A DNA stretch of 64,000 bases from Magnetospirillum sp. XM-1 (GTDB lineage Bacteria > Pseudomonadota > Alphaproteobacteria > Rhodospirillales > Magnetospirillaceae): positions 2,193,501 to 2,257,500 of the forward strand of contig NZ_LN997848.1 in assembly GCF_001511835.1 (NCBI RefSeq), given 5' to 3'. Positions 17,911 through 27,089 of this stretch are shown here, piece after piece. The notes under the pieces were generated by a model. It was not told where the DNA came from. It saw only the letters and a list, made by a program, of their open reading frames with translations, and ran no database searches. Within the stretch, counting starts at the first letter, position 1. Each line of letters opens with the position of its first letter. Made by a program: the position numbers and the translations under genes.

Positions 17911-17981
17911 TCATGCAGTCTGATAATTTAGCGCAGGCAAACGCCGGATGGCCGAGGCCATTCCGGCATTCCCAATCCCGC

Positions 17982-18215
17982 TTAGGAATTGGTCGACTTG
18001 ATGCCGAAGCCTTCGAAGCGCTTCTTGAACTTGGCGAGCTGGCCGGCGGTATCGACCATGCGATGCACGCCGGTCCAGGCCGGGTGCGACTTGGGGTCGA
18101 TATCCAGGCGCAGGGTGTCGCCAGCCTTACCCAGGGTGGACCGGGTCTTGTACTCGGTGCCGTCCGTCATCACCACGTTGATCTCGTGGTAGTCGGGATG
18201 AATGTTGTCCTTCAT
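17982..18215 (-). CDS. rpmE: 50S ribosomal protein L31
   Basis: A 77-residue L31 protein recognised by its N terminus [19 protein letters not shown] and KSHPAWTG. The usual zinc-ribbon cysteines are absent (the loop reads [15 protein letters not shown]), so this is the zinc-free form. It is transcribed alone, divergent from cyaY across a 122-base promoter region. Confidence 0.95.
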   Translation of the reverse strand: MKDNIHPDYHEINVVMTDGTEYKTRSTLGKAGDTLRLDIDPKSHPAWTGVHRMVDTAGQLAKFKKRFEGFGIKSTNS

Positions 18216-18337
18216 GGCCTGAAGCTCCGCAAATCGAAGGCGCGTATATAGCCAAAAGCGGGACGGGGTGCAAGCGGTCCTTCACCCTTGGACGGAATTT
18301 GGGTTAGCATCCGCTCCCCTCAATCCGGAGAACCCCC

Positions 18338-18643
18338 ATGAGCCTCGATGAAAGCCGCTTCGCCAGCCTCGCCGACCCGCTGCTGGAACGCATCGCCGAC
18401 GCGGTCGAGGATACCATGGACGACGCCGACGCCGACCTGCATGCGGGCATCCTGACGCTCACCCTGCCGGGCATCGGCCAGTACGTCATCAACAAGCATT
18501 CCCCCAACCGGGAAATCTGGCTGTCGTCGCCCAGGAGCGGCGCCCATCATTTCGGCTGGAACGGCGAGCGCTGGGTCTCGACCCGCAATGCCGAGATCGA
18601 GCTTCTGGGCCTGCTGCTGGCCGAGATCGGCGTGGCGGTGTGA
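18338..18643 (+). CDS. cyaY: Frataxin-like iron protein CyaY
   Basis: A 101-residue frataxin homologue that in other bacteria binds iron and modulates IscS-dependent iron-sulfur cluster assembly. The acidic first helix (DESRFASLADPLLERIADAVEDTMDDADADL) supplies the iron-binding ridge. GQYVINKHSPNREIWLSSPRSGAHHF is the conserved beta-sheet face, including the Trp region that contacts IscS and IscU. It stands 4 kb away from the ISC operon, as is common. A perfect inverted repeat ending in TTTT follows the stop. Confidence 0.93.
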   Translation: MSLDESRFASLADPLLERIADAVEDTMDDADADLHAGILTLTLPGIGQYVINKHSPNREIWLSSPRSGAHHFGWNGERWVSTRNAEIELLGLLLAEIGVAV

Positions 18644-18647
18644 GGTT

Positions 18648-18709
18648 GCGGGCGGGACGCCCGCGCTCCGTCGCTTGAAGATCGCTTGGAGCGCGGGCGT
18701 CCCGCCCGC
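18648..18709. repeat. Dispersed inverted repeat, copy 1 (22-bp arms)
   Basis: Two perfect 22-bp arms (18648-18669 and 18688-18709) with an 18-base loop; each arm is itself a small hairpin (GCGGGC GGGAC GCCCGC followed by GCTCC). It fills the gap between the convergent cyaY and tyrS genes, and TTTT follows on the plus strand, so it probably ends the cyaY message. Related copies lie at 21447-21507 and 60352-60413. Confidence 0.85.
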
Positions 18710-18712
18710 TTT

Positions 18713-19960
18713 TCAGACGGCCTTCACCAGGATGTGGCGCTTCTTGCCGGCGGTCAGCTTGACGGCGCCGTCCTTGAGGTCGGCACTGCCCACCGGCCGG
18801 GCCTCGTCCACCGCCTGATCGTTGATCTTGCCGCCGCCGCCCTTCAAGAGGCGACGGGCCTCGCCGTTGGAGGCGGCCAGACCGGCGCGCACGAACAGGG
18901 CGAAGGCGGGGATGCCCGCCGCCAGTTCTGCGGCCGGGATTTCGACGGTGGGCAGGTCGGCCGAGGCCACGCCCTGCTCGAAGGTCTGGCGTGCCGTCTC
19001 GGCGGCCTGCAATGCGGCGGCTTCGCCGTGGCACAGACGGGTCACCTCGTTGGCCAGGATCTTCTTGGCCTCGTTGATCTCGGCGCCCTGGAGGGCCTCC
19101 AGCTTGGCGATCTCGGACAGCGGCAGCTCGGTGTAGAGCTTGAGGAAGCGGCCGACGTCGGCGTCCTCGGTGTTGCGCCAGTACTGCCAGAATTCCCAGG
19201 CGCTCAGCATGTCGTCGTTCAGCCACACGGCGCCGTTGACGGTCTTGCCCATCTTGGCGCCCGAGCTGGTGGTCAGCAGCGGGCTGGTCAGGCCGAACAG
19301 CTCGGCCTGGTCGCAGCGGCGGCCCAGCTCTACGCCGTTGATGATATTGCCCCACTGGTCCGAACCGCCCATCTGCAGGATGCACTTGTTGCGGCGGAAC
19401 AGTTCGAGGAAGTCATAGCCTTGCAGCAGCATGTAGTTGAATTCGAGGAAGGTCAGCGGCTGCTCGCGCTCGAGCCGCAGCTTGACCGAATCGAAGGTCA
19501 GCATGCGGTTGATGGTGAAGTGGTGGCCGTAATCGCGCAGGAAGTCGATGTAGTTCAGCTTGTCCAGCCAGTCGGCGTTGTTGACCATCATGGCGTCGGT
19601 CGCACCCTCGCCGAAGCTGAGGTACTTGGTGAACACCGTCCTGATGCCCGCCATGTTGGTGGCGATGACCGCGTCGGTCAGCATCTTGCGGGCTTCGTCC
19701 TTGCCGGTCGGGTCGCCGATGCGGGTGGTGCCGCCGCCCATCAGCACGATGGGCTTGTGGCCGGTCTTCTGCCACCAGCGCAGCAGCATGATCTGCATCA
19801 GTCCGCCCACATGCAGCGAGGTGGCGGTGCAGTCGAAGCCGATATAGGCAGCCTGGCACCCCTCGGTCAGGCGCTTGTCCAGCGCTTCCAGGTCGGTACA
19901 CTGGTGCATGTAGCCGCGCTCGGTGACGATACGCAGGAAATCGGACTTGAGAGAGGTCAT
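18713..19960 (-). CDS. tyrS: Tyrosyl-tRNA synthetase
   Basis: Class I synthetase that charges tRNA-Tyr; 415 residues, normal bacterial length. [15 protein letters not shown] (about residues 38-52) is the HIGH region, KMGKT (about 235) replaces KMSKS, and GGSDQWGNI is the tyrosine/ATP-binding segment. The C-terminal about 65 residues ([18 protein letters not shown]...) form the S4 RNA-binding domain. The ATG at 19960 (MTSLKSDFL) is chosen; the in-frame extension to 20038 would overlap the start of the divergent anmK gene and has no homology. Confidence 0.97.
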   Translation of the reverse strand: MTSLKSDFLRIVTERGYMHQCTDLEALDKRLTEGCQAAYIGFDCTATSLHVGGLMQIMLLRWWQKTGHKPIVLMGGGTTRIGDPTGKDEARKMLTDAVIATNMAGIRTVFTKYLSFGEGATDAMMVNNADWLDKLNYIDFLRDYGHHFTINRMLTFDSVKLRLEREQPLTFLEFNYMLLQGYDFLELFRRNKCILQMGGSDQWGNIINGVELGRRCDQAELFGLTSPLLTTSSGAKMGKTVNGAVWLNDDMLSAWEFWQYWRNTEDADVGRFLKLYTELPLSEIAKLEALQGAEINEAKKILANEVTRLCHGEAAALQAAETARQTFEQGVASADLPTVEIPAAELAAGIPAFALFVRAGLAASNGEARRLLKGGGGKINDQAVDEARPVGSADLKDGAVKLTAGKKRHILVKAV

Positions 19961-20037
19961 GGCGCGCCCGTTCGGCTTGCTGGGAAGAGGCCGCTCGTTT
20001 ATCACAATTGGGTGAACGCCACAATCGGGGGGACGCA

Positions 20038-21105
20038 ATGCTGGCGCTGGGGCTGATGAGCGGAACCTCGCTGGACGGGGTCGATGTCGCCCTGCTCGAC
20101 ACCGACGGCGCGACCGTGGCCGGCGTGGGGCCGGCCGCCACCGTTCCCTATGGGGCCGAACAGCGTCTGGCCCTGATGGGTGTGCTGGGCGGCGACGGCC
20201 CGGTGGCCGAGGTGGAGCGCGAGCTTACCTTGTTCCACGCCCAGGTGGTCCGGGACTTCCTGGCCGAGCACGAAATCCATGCCGCCGATGTGGCGGTGGC
20301 CGGCTTTCACGGCCACACCATCCTGCACGCGCCGGCCGAGCGCCGCACCTGGCAGATCGGCGACGGCGCCCTTCTGGCCGCCGAGATCGGCATCCGGGTG
20401 GTCAACGACTTCCGCTCCGCCGACGTGGCGGCGGGCGGCCAAGGCGCGCCGCTGGTGCCGGTTTTCCACCGGGCCCTGGCCTCCGGGCTGGAGATGCCCC
20501 TGGCGGTGCTCAACCTGGGCGGCGTCGGCAACGTCACCTGGATTTCCGAAAACGGCTCGCTGCTGGCCTTCGACACCGGGCCGGGCAACGCCCTGATCGA
20601 CGATTGGGCCCTGGCCCATACCGGCAAGCCGGTGGATGTGGACGGTCAGCTGGCGGCTGGCGGACGGGTCAACCGCGATGCGATCGAGGCCTTCCTGCAC
20701 CATACCTATTTCGACCGTCATCCGCCGAAATCGCTGGACCGCGACGAATTCCACGCCCTGGCCTGGGAACTGGTCAAGGGGGCCTCGGCCGAGGACGGGG
20801 CGGCGACGCTGACGGCCTTTACCGCCGCCTCGGTGGCCCTGGCCGCCTACAGCTTTCCCCGGCCGGTCAAGCGCTGGCTGGTCACCGGCGGCGGGCGCCG
20901 CAATCCCGAGATGATGAAGTCGCTGACCCGCGCCCTGTCGGCCCCGGTGGAGGCGGTGGAGGCGGTGGGTTGGAACGGCGACGCGCTGGAGGCCCAGGCC
21001 TTCGCCTTCCTGGCGGTGCGTTCCCTGGCCGGCATGCCGCTGACCTATCCCCAGACCACCGGCGTGCCCGCCGCCCTGACCGGCGGCCGCCTCCATACCC
21101 CGTGA
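20038..21105 (+). CDS. anmK: Anhydro-N-acetylmuramic acid kinase
   Basis: A 355-residue sugar kinase of murein recycling that converts anhydro-MurNAc into MurNAc-6-phosphate. It has the family's ATP- and sugar-binding landmarks: [16 protein letters not shown] at the N terminus, [11 protein letters not shown] with the catalytic-site His, [22 protein letters not shown] (catalytic Asp region) and the C-terminal [12 protein letters not shown] nucleotide site. ATG at 20038 has a GGGGGGA ribosome site. It is divergent from tyrS. The short exported protein gene 13 bases downstream is probably in the same transcript. Confidence 0.95.
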   Translation: MLALGLMSGTSLDGVDVALLDTDGATVAGVGPAATVPYGAEQRLALMGVLGGDGPVAEVERELTLFHAQVVRDFLAEHEIHAADVAVAGFHGHTILHAPAERRTWQIGDGALLAAEIGIRVVNDFRSADVAAGGQGAPLVPVFHRALASGLEMPLAVLNLGGVGNVTWISENGSLLAFDTGPGNALIDDWALAHTGKPVDVDGQLAAGGRVNRDAIEAFLHHTYFDRHPPKSLDRDEFHALAWELVKGASAEDGAATLTAFTAASVALAAYSFPRPVKRWLVTGGGRRNPEMMKSLTRALSAPVEAVEAVGWNGDALEAQAFAFLAVRSLAGMPLTYPQTTGVPAALTGGRLHTP

Positions 21106-21118
21106 GCGGAGATTTCCC

Positions 21119-21442
21119 ATGCGTCCCATCCTTGCCGCCCTGTGCCTGCTGCCGCTCTTCGCCGCCGGGGCCTGGGCCGATCAGGCGACGGCGATCGCCA
21201 CCGTGCGCGCCCAGCCCAAGGTGCTGGACGCCTCCATCGACGATCGCGGCAATCTCTACGTGGTGGTGAAGAACGAGACCCTGTCGTGGGAGCAGTACGG
21301 CGCCGCCATGTGCCGGCTGGTGCGTCCCCATCAGGCCCGCGTGTTCCAGGCCCACATCATCGACATGACCTCGGTGGGCAAGGGGGCCAAGCCGGCCCAG
21401 TGGAAGCGCCTGGCCCAGGTCAATTGCGCGGCCATCAATTAG
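21119..21442 (+). CDS. Small exported protein, unknown function
   Basis: A 107-residue protein with a clear signal peptide (MRPILAALCLLPLFAAGAWADQ, cleavage after AWA). The mature part is a compact alpha/beta-looking domain with two cysteines (AAMCRLVRPHQ and QVNCAAIN) that could form a disulfide in the periplasm. It follows anmK by 13 bases and so may be co-expressed with murein recycling. I do not recognise a named family. Confidence 0.75.
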   Translation: MRPILAALCLLPLFAAGAWADQATAIATVRAQPKVLDASIDDRGNLYVVVKNETLSWEQYGAAMCRLVRPHQARVFQAHIIDMTSVGKGAKPAQWKRLAQVNCAAIN

Positions 21443-21446
21443 GGAT

Positions 21447-21507
21447 GCGGCCGGGACGGCCGCGCTCCATGAATGGCCGGTCATCGGAGCGCGGGCATCT
21501 TGCCCGC
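21447..21507. repeat. Dispersed inverted repeat, copy 2
   Basis: Left arm GCGGCCGGGACGGCCGCGCT+CC (21447-21468), right arm 21486-21507 of the GCGGGC...GCCCGC type read in inverse orientation, loop 17 bases. The arms are related but not perfectly complementary because each is a different variant of the same 22-bp unit. It lies after the exported protein gene in a convergent gap. Confidence 0.8.
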
Positions 21508-21521
21508 ATGGGGTAAAGAAA

Positions 21522-21544
21522 AACCCCCGCTTTCGCGGGGGGTT
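21522..21544 (-). terminator. Intrinsic terminator of the hydrolase gene
   Basis: Stem AACCCCCGC / GCGGGGGGTT with a TTTC loop, 6 bases after the minus-strand hydrolase stop. On the minus strand it is followed by TTTTTCTTT, a good T-run. Confidence 0.85.
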
Positions 21545-21549
21545 CCATG

Positions 21550-22245
21550 TCAGGACAGGGCGACGGCCAGTTCCGGCTCGGGCGCGGGCGGCGGGGTCGC
21601 CGGACGCGCCACCATGGATTCGCCCAGATAGGCGTCCACCATGCCGTCCAGGGCGTCGAGATGGGTGCCGAAGAAGTGGTTGGCCCCCTCGATGGTCTGG
21701 TAGCGGACCTTGATGTTGCGCTGGGTGGCCAGCTTGGCCGCCAGCTTGGCCACGGTCGGCTCGGGCACCAGGTCGTCGTTGGTGCCGTGGACGATCAGGC
21801 CCGACGACGGACAGGGCGCCAGGAACGAGAAGTCGAAGACGTTGGCCGGCGGCGCCACCGAGACGAAGCCGTCGATCTCGGGGCGGCGCATCAGCAGCTG
21901 CATGCCGATCCAGGCGCCGAACGAGAAGCCGCCTACCCAGCAGGCCGAGGCGTTGGCGTTGAAGGACTGCATCCAGTCCAGCGCCGAGGCCGCGTCGGAC
22001 AGTTCCCCCTGGCCGTTGTCGAATTTGCCCTGGCTGCGGCCGACGCCGCGGAAGTTGAAGCGCAGCGTCGAGAAGCCGCGACGCACGAAGGCGTGATACA
22101 GCGCGTAGACCACCTTGTTGTTCATGGTCCCGCCGTGCTGCGGATGGGGATGAAGCAGGAGGGCCAGCGGGGCGTTTGGCGACTTGCCGTGATGGTAACG
22201 GCCTTCCAGGCGGCCGTCGGGTCCATTGAAAATCACTTCAGGCAT
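21550..22245 (-). CDS. Alpha/beta hydrolase, COG2945-like
   Basis: A 231-residue soluble hydrolase. The nucleophile elbow is GGFSFGAWIG (Ser about residue 104), the acid is in HGTNDDLVPEP (about 157-167) and the His in EGANHFFGTH (about 190-199), giving a full catalytic triad. HPHPQHGGTMNNKV and RFNFRGVGRSQG are typical of the COG2945 group of small dienelactone-hydrolase-like enzymes. The substrate is unknown. The ATG at 22245 is chosen; a GTG at 22275 would add ten unconserved residues. Confidence 0.85.
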   Translation of the reverse strand: MPEVIFNGPDGRLEGRYHHGKSPNAPLALLLHPHPQHGGTMNNKVVYALYHAFVRRGFSTLRFNFRGVGRSQGKFDNGQGELSDAASALDWMQSFNANASACWVGGFSFGAWIGMQLLMRRPEIDGFVSVAPPANVFDFSFLAPCPSSGLIVHGTNDDLVPEPTVAKLAAKLATQRNIKVRYQTIEGANHFFGTHLDALDGMVDAYLGESMVARPATPPPAPEPELAVALS

Positions 22246-22341
22246 GGCGTGCGTACAGTCTCCCTTGCCCGGCACCCGCTCAAACCTGAGTGGTAGTGTC
22301 GGGGAAAATACAACAACAAATTGGATTTTAGCCCGTCAATC

Positions 22342-22370
22342 TTGACCGGCCTTGTCGGGCATCCTATATT
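22342..22370 (+). promoter_or_regulatory. Promoter of the cysE-isc operon
   Basis: A sigma-70-type pair TTGACC (22342-22347) and TATATT (22365-22370) with an ideal 17-base spacer, 86 bases upstream of the cysE start. Any IscR or iron-regulator site in the following leader is not obvious to me. Confidence 0.65.
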
Positions 22371-22455
22371 CACCTTCGCTATGTCAGCGCCCGGCTGGGC
22401 ATTCCCCTGGCGATCGCAAGCGACCGTCGCGACGTACATTAACATATTGCGAGCT

Positions 22456-23247
22456 ATGATTTTCAAGAGCCTTCAAGAAGATATTGCGTCCATTCGCAAG
22501 CGTGACCCGGCCGCCCATTCCTGGCTGGAGGTGCTGCTGTGCTATCCCGGCCTGCACGCGGTACTGTTTCACCGCCTGTCCAACTGGTGCTGGCACCATG
22601 GGCTGCGGGTGCTGGGGCGCTTCGTCTCGCATGTGGGGAAGATCCTGACGGGCATCGAGATTCATCCGGCCGCCCAACTGGGCGAGCGCTTCTTCATCGA
22701 CCACGGCACCGGGGTGGTGATCGGCGAGACGGCGGTGATCGGCGCGGACGTGACGCTCTACCACGGCGTGACGCTCGGCGGCACCTCGCTGCACAAGGGC
22801 AAGCGCCATCCCACCCTGGAGGACGGGGTGATCGTCGGTTCGGGCGCCCAGGTGCTGGGCCCCATCACGGTGGGTAAGGGAGCGCGCATCGGCGCCAACG
22901 CCGTGGTGCTGACCGACGTGCCGCCGGGCGTGACCATGGTGGGCATTCCCGCCCGCATGGTGATGCGCCGCCAGGAAAGCGAGTTCTGCGCCTACGGCCT
23001 GCCGGGCGAGGATATGCCCGATCCGGTGGTCCGGGCCATCGATTCGGTCCGCTCGCAGGTTGCGACCCTGATGGAGCGGGTCAAGGAACTGGAGACCGAG
23101 CTGCACGGCCACCCGACCCAGGCCTGCGCCCGCTTCTCCCAGCCCGATGGGGCTGAAAAGGGCGAAAAGTCCATTCACATCGAAGCGGTAAACACGCCGG
23201 CCAGCGGGACATCAGGCCGGCATCTGGAACGGGAGACCATATCGTGA
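22456..23247 (+). CDS. cysE: Serine O-acetyltransferase
   Basis: A 263-residue enzyme that acetylates serine in cysteine synthesis; cysteine is the sulfur donor for the desulfurases downstream. The left-handed beta-helix hexapeptide repeats run from about 65 to 170. They include [40 protein letters not shown], which carries the catalytic His-Asp pair. [33 protein letters not shown] is the acetyl-CoA site. The C-terminal tail (about 215-263) is longer than usual. ATG at 22456 is chosen; the upstream in-frame extension to 22321 overlaps the promoter. The stop overlaps the iscR start, so sulfur supply and cluster assembly share one operon. Confidence 0.94.
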   Translation: MIFKSLQEDIASIRKRDPAAHSWLEVLLCYPGLHAVLFHRLSNWCWHHGLRVLGRFVSHVGKILTGIEIHPAAQLGERFFIDHGTGVVIGETAVIGADVTLYHGVTLGGTSLHKGKRHPTLEDGVIVGSGAQVLGPITVGKGARIGANAVVLTDVPPGVTMVGIPARMVMRRQESEFCAYGLPGEDMPDPVVRAIDSVRSQVATLMERVKELETELHGHPTQACARFSQPDGAEKGEKSIHIEAVNTPASGTSGRHLERETIS

Positions 23248-23699
23248 AGCTCAGCACCAAGGGACGCTATGCCGTGATGGCCATGGTCGATCTCGCCAGC
23301 CATTCCGAGGGAAGCCCGGTGGCTCTGGCCGACATCGCCGAGCGGCAGGAAATTTCGCTCTCCTATCTCGAGCAGCTGTTCGGCAAGCTCAGGAAGGGCG
23401 GTCTGGTGAAAAGCGTGCGCGGGCCGGGCGGCGGCTATCTTTTGTCGCGAATCCCACAACAGACGCGCATTTCCGACATTATCCTGGCGGTGGACGAGCC
23501 GATCCAGACCACGCGGTGCTCGCCCGGTTCGCCGGCCGGCTGCCACAACAACAAGGGCCGCTGCCTGACCCACGACCTGTGGGAAGAGCTGGGCAACCAG
23601 ATCTATCTCTATCTCAGCTCGGTCTCGCTGGCCGACGTGTGCGAGCGGCGCATCCTGGGCAGCTCGGGCATGTTCCACGGCACCGCCGCCGCGCAATAG
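23244..23699 (+). CDS. iscR: Rrf2-family iron-sulfur regulator IscR
   Basis: A 151-residue transcription factor starting at a GTG that overlaps the cysE stop (ATCGTGA). The winged helix ([15 protein letters not shown]...[29 protein letters not shown]) is typical of IscR. The cluster ligands are C92, C100, C107 and H110; the last pair keeps the Cys-x2-His spacing of E. coli IscR, while the first spacings are one or two residues longer. It is expected to sense cluster status and repress this operon. Confidence 0.92.
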   Translation: MKLSTKGRYAVMAMVDLASHSEGSPVALADIAERQEISLSYLEQLFGKLRKGGLVKSVRGPGGGYLLSRIPQQTRISDIILAVDEPIQTTRCSPGSPAGCHNNKGRCLTHDLWEELGNQIYLYLSSVSLADVCERRILGSSGMFHGTAAAQ

Positions 23700-23724
23700 G
23701 GTCCAAGCGAAAGGACAAGGTGAA

Positions 23725-24858
23725 GTGAGCAGGGCCGTCTACCTCGACTACAATTCCGGCGCCCCCGTGCGCCCCGAGGTGGCGGCCGCGATGGTCGAGG
23801 CGCTGGCCGAGCCCGGCAACCCGTCATCGGTTCATGCCTATGGCCGGGCGGCGCGGGCCAAGGTCGAGGCGGCCCGGCGGCAATTGGCCGGGCTGGTCGA
23901 CGCCGACCCCGCCGGCATCGTCTTCACCTCGGGCGGCACCGAGGCCAACGCCCTGGCGCTGCGGGGCAGCGGACGCTCCCGCCTGCTGGTGTCGTCCATC
24001 GAGCACCCCTCCGTTCTCGATTCGGCGGCCGAGGCCGAACGGGTGCCGGTCACCCCCGACGGCATCATCGATCTGGCTGCCCTGGACGCCTTGCTGGCCG
24101 CCAATACCCGTCCCGCCCTGGTGTCGCTGATGCTGGCCAACAACGAGACCGGCATCGTCCAGCCGGTGGCGGAAGCCGCCCGCATCATTCATGCGCGCGG
24201 CGCATGGCTTCATTGCGATGTCGCCCAGGCCATGGGGCGCATCAAGGTTTCCCTCGGACAGCTGGGGGCGGATATCCTCACCCTTTCTGCCCACAAGATG
24301 GGTGGCCCGGCCGGCGTGGGAGCGCTGATTCTCGCCGAATCCGGCCGGATACTGGCACCGATCTTGCTGGGTGGCGGCCAGGAACGCCGCCGCAGGGCCG
24401 GAACGGAGAATGTGGCGGGGATCGTCGGATTAGGGACCGCCGCCCAATTGGCGGGGGATGATTTGGCCGGAGCCGACACCACATGTGGTGTGCGGGTCTT
24501 GCGTGACCGTCTGGAAGAGGGCGCCCTGCGCCTGGTTCCCGACGCGGTGGTGATCGGGGCCGGCGCCCCCCGCCTGCCCAACACCTCGTGCCTGGTCCTG
24601 CCGGGCGTCGAGGGGCGGACCCAGGTGATGGCGCTGGATCTGGCGGGCGTCGCGGTCAGCGCCGGAGCCGCCTGTTCCTCGGGCAAGGTCGCTCCCAGCC
24701 ACGTGCTGGCGGCCATGGGCCTGGAGGAGCGGCTCAAGGGGTCGGCCATCCGGGTCAGCCTGGGCTGGTCGAGCCGGCCGGAAGATGTGGACACGTTCCT
24801 TGCCGCCTGGGCCGATCTGGCCCGGCACAAGGGATTAAAGGTTTCCGAGGCGGCCTGA
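23725..24858 (+). CDS. Cysteine desulfurase, NifS/IscS-like, first copy
   Basis: A 377-residue PLP enzyme with GTG start. Landmarks: VYLDYNSGAPVRPEV, SGGTEANALAL, the PLP Lys in LSAHKMGGPAGVGAL (about residue 195), the GGQERRRRAGTENVAG loop, and the catalytic Cys in SAGAACSSGKVAPSHVL (about 318). It is shorter and more divergent than the IscS encoded next to it. Presence of iscR, then a NifS-like desulfurase, then IscS suggests either a second sulfur donor with a different acceptor or a subfunctionalised duplicate. Its 3' end is followed by a near-perfect duplicate of its last 22 bases. Confidence 0.92.
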   Translation: MSRAVYLDYNSGAPVRPEVAAAMVEALAEPGNPSSVHAYGRAARAKVEAARRQLAGLVDADPAGIVFTSGGTEANALALRGSGRSRLLVSSIEHPSVLDSAAEAERVPVTPDGIIDLAALDALLAANTRPALVSLMLANNETGIVQPVAEAARIIHARGAWLHCDVAQAMGRIKVSLGQLGADILTLSAHKMGGPAGVGALILAESGRILAPILLGGGQERRRRAGTENVAGIVGLGTAAQLAGDDLAGADTTCGVRVLRDRLEEGALRLVPDAVVIGAGAPRLPNTSCLVLPGVEGRTQVMALDLAGVAVSAGAACSSGKVAPSHVLAAMGLEERLKGSAIRVSLGWSSRPEDVDTFLAAWADLARHKGLKVSEAA

Positions 24859-24898
24859 GCCGCCTCGCAGGGGACTGAAGGTTTCGGAGGCGGCCTGA
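24837..24898 (+). repeat. Direct repeat of the 3' end of the nifS-like gene
   Basis: The last 22 bases of the gene including its stop (24837-24858) recur at 24877-24898 with two mismatches, spaced exactly 40 bases. The second copy lies in the gap before iscS and again reads to a TGA. It looks like a small tandem duplication of the gene end. Confidence 0.75.
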
Positions 24899-24942
24899 CG
24901 GCCGTCTTGAGCAAAACGACTAAAGGTAAGGGATCTTTGCAA

Positions 24943-26199
24943 ATGACAGCTCTCGGCAAGACGACCCGCCCCAGCCTTCCCCGCGCGCCGGGGGCGCCGG
25001 TCTACCTGGACTATCAGGCGACGACGCCCTGCGATCCCCGCGTGGTCGAGGCCATGCTGCCCTGGTTCACCGAGAAGTTCGGCAATCCCCATTCGCGCAA
25101 CCACCGCTACGGCTGGGAAGCCGAGGAGGCGGTGGAGAAGGCGCGCGAGCAGATCGCCGAGATCATCGGCGCCGATGCCAAGGAGGTGATCTTCACCTCG
25201 GGCGCCACCGAGTCCAACAACCTGGCCATCAAGGGCGTCGCCCACTTCTACAAGGACAAGAAGAACCACATCGTCACCGTGGTGACCGAGCACAAATGCG
25301 TGCTCGACACCTGTCGCCACCTGGAGCAGGAAGGCTTCTCGGTGACCTATCTGCCGGTGAAGTCCGACGGTCTGGTGGATCTGGCCGAACTGGAGGCCGC
25401 CGTCACCGACAAGACCGCCATCGTCTCGGTCATGGCCGTCAACAACGAGATCGGCGTGATCCAGCCCCTGGCCGAGATCGGCGCCATCTGCCGCAAGAAG
25501 GGTGCCTTCTTTCATACCGACTGTGCCCAGGCGGTAGGCAAGATCCCGCTGGACGTCAACGCCATGAACATCGACCTGATGAGCATCTCGGGTCACAAGA
25601 TCTACGGGCCCAAGGGCATCGGCGCGCTGTATGTCCGCCGCCGCCCCCGCGTCCGCCTGGTGCCGCTGATCACCGGCGGCGGCCAGGAGCGCGGCATGCG
25701 CTCGGGCACCCTGCCGACCCCCTTGTGCGTCGGCCTGGGCGAGGCCTGCGCCATCGCCAAGGCCGAGATGGGGGCCGAGGCCGAGCGGCTGATGGGCTTG
25801 CGCAACCGCCTGCTGGGTGGGTTGAAGCAGCGTCTGCCGGAAATCTACGTCAACGGCGACCTGGACCACCGCATCCCCGGCAACCTGAACATCTCGTTCG
25901 CCTTCGTCGAGGGCGAGGGGCTGATGATGGGGGTCAAGGATCTGGCGGTGTCGTCGGGCTCGGCCTGTACCTCGGCCTCGCTCGAGCCCTCCTACGTGCT
26001 CCGCGCGCTCGGCGTCGACGTGGAAATGGCCCACACGTCCTTGCGCTTCGGCCTGGGCCGCTTCACCACCGACGAGGACATCGAGTTCGCCATCGACCAC
26101 ATCGTCGAGGCGGTCGAGCATCTGCGCGCCATGAGCCCCCTGTGGGACATGCACCTGGAAGGCATCGACCTCAAGTCCATCGAATGGGCCGAGCACTGA
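24943..26199 (+). CDS. iscS: Cysteine desulfurase IscS
   Basis: A 418-residue desulfurase that moves cysteine sulfur to IscU and to thiouridine enzymes such as MnmA, also encoded in this window. Landmarks: [34 protein letters not shown], the PLP Lys in [18 protein letters not shown] (about residue 221), [17 protein letters not shown] and the catalytic loop [21 protein letters not shown] (about 342-362). ATG at 24943 has a good AAGGTAAGGGA ribosome site; the upstream TTG at 24907 falls in the duplicated repeat and is less likely. Confidence 0.96.
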   Translation: MTALGKTTRPSLPRAPGAPVYLDYQATTPCDPRVVEAMLPWFTEKFGNPHSRNHRYGWEAEEAVEKAREQIAEIIGADAKEVIFTSGATESNNLAIKGVAHFYKDKKNHIVTVVTEHKCVLDTCRHLEQEGFSVTYLPVKSDGLVDLAELEAAVTDKTAIVSVMAVNNEIGVIQPLAEIGAICRKKGAFFHTDCAQAVGKIPLDVNAMNIDLMSISGHKIYGPKGIGALYVRRRPRVRLVPLITGGGQERGMRSGTLPTPLCVGLGEACAIAKAEMGAEAERLMGLRNRLLGGLKQRLPEIYVNGDLDHRIPGNLNISFAFVEGEGLMMGVKDLAVSSGSACTSASLEPSYVLRALGVDVEMAHTSLRFGLGRFTTDEDIEFAIDHIVEAVEHLRAMSPLWDMHLEGIDLKSIEWAEH

Positions 26200-26212
26200 G
26201 TTAAATTTCTGC

Positions 26213-26232
26213 GCAATTCGGTACCGAATTGC
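26213..26232. promoter_or_regulatory. Perfect 20-bp palindrome between iscS and iscU
   Basis: GCAATTCGGTACCGAATTGC is perfectly self-complementary with no loop. It lies 14 bases after the iscS stop, in an 82-base gap inside an otherwise tight operon. It could be an operator for an internal promoter or an RNA processing structure. Nothing else in the gap decides between these. Confidence 0.5.
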
Positions 26233-26281
26233 CTTAGAATGATTCCGGGCTGAGGCCCGATGGTAAAGTTGGAGAACGGTA

Positions 26282-26662
26282 ATGGCTTACAGCGACAAGG
26301 TTATCGACCACTACGAGCACCCCCGCAACGTGGGTGCCCTGGACAAGGACGATTCCGCGGTGGGCACCGGCTTGGTGGGCGCGCCCGCCTGCGGCGACGT
26401 GATGAAGCTGCAGATCAAGGTCAGCGCCGAGGGCATCATCGAGGATGCCAAGTTCAAGACCTTCGGCTGCGGCTCGGCCATCGCGTCGAGCTCCCTGGTG
26501 ACCGAATGGGTCAAGGGCAAGACCCTGGACGAGGCGGCTTCCATCAAGAACACCGACATCGCCCAGGAACTGGCCCTGCCGCCGGTCAAGATCCATTGTT
26601 CCGTGCTGGCCGAGGATGCTATCAAGGCCGCCATCGCCGACTACAAGAAGAAGTCGGGCTGA
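26282..26662 (+). CDS. iscU: Iron-sulfur scaffold IscU
   Basis: A 126-residue scaffold on which 2Fe-2S clusters are built. The three ligand cysteines are in GAPACGDVMKL (about 37), FKTFGCGSAIASSS (about 63) and VKIHCSVLAEDAI (about 106), and LPPVK is the Hsp70-binding motif recognised by HscA. Two residues after the first Cys is the conserved Asp (CGD) that stabilises cluster exchange. Ribosome site GGAGAAC precedes the ATG. Confidence 0.98.
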   Translation: MAYSDKVIDHYEHPRNVGALDKDDSAVGTGLVGAPACGDVMKLQIKVSAEGIIEDAKFKTFGCGSAIASSSLVTEWVKGKTLDEAASIKNTDIAQELALPPVKIHCSVLAEDAIKAAIADYKKKSG

Positions 26663-26700
26663 GCGGCGGAACGCGGGTATACGAGAAGAAGGGGAAGATC

Positions 26701-27036
26701 ATGCCTCCTGCTCCCATGACCATCACCGACGCCGCCGCCGAGCGGGTCAAGGCGCTGCTGGCCAAGCGCGGCAAGCCCAGCGTGGGCATCCGCATCGGCG
26801 TGCGCTCCAAGGGCTGCTCGGGCATGTCCTATACGCTTGAATATGCCGACGAGAAGTCGCAGTTCGACGAGATTCTCGAGGACAAGGGCGTCACCGTGCT
26901 GATCGACCCCAAGGCGACCATGTTCATCCTCGGCACCGAGATGGACTTCGTCGAGGACAAGATGCAGTCGGGCTTCGTCTTCAAGAATCCCAACGAGAAG
27001 GGGCGCTGCGGCTGCGGCGAGTCTTTCCACGTTTGA
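26701..27036 (+). CDS. iscA: A-type iron-sulfur carrier IscA
   Basis: A 111-residue cluster or iron carrier. MTITDAAAERVKALLAKRG is the usual N terminus, with the three cysteines in SKGCSGMSYTLEYAD and the C-terminal EKGRCGCGESFHV. The start ATG at 26701 follows GAAGGGGAAG. The stop TGA overlaps a possible TTG start of hscB. Confidence 0.95.
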   Translation: MPPAPMTITDAAAERVKALLAKRGKPSVGIRIGVRSKGCSGMSYTLEYADEKSQFDEILEDKGVTVLIDPKATMFILGTEMDFVEDKMQSGFVFKNPNEKGRCGCGESFHV

Positions 27037-27089
27037 AGTCGGCCACGTTTGAAATCGATCGCTCGAAGAAGAAGGAACCGGAGAGGACG

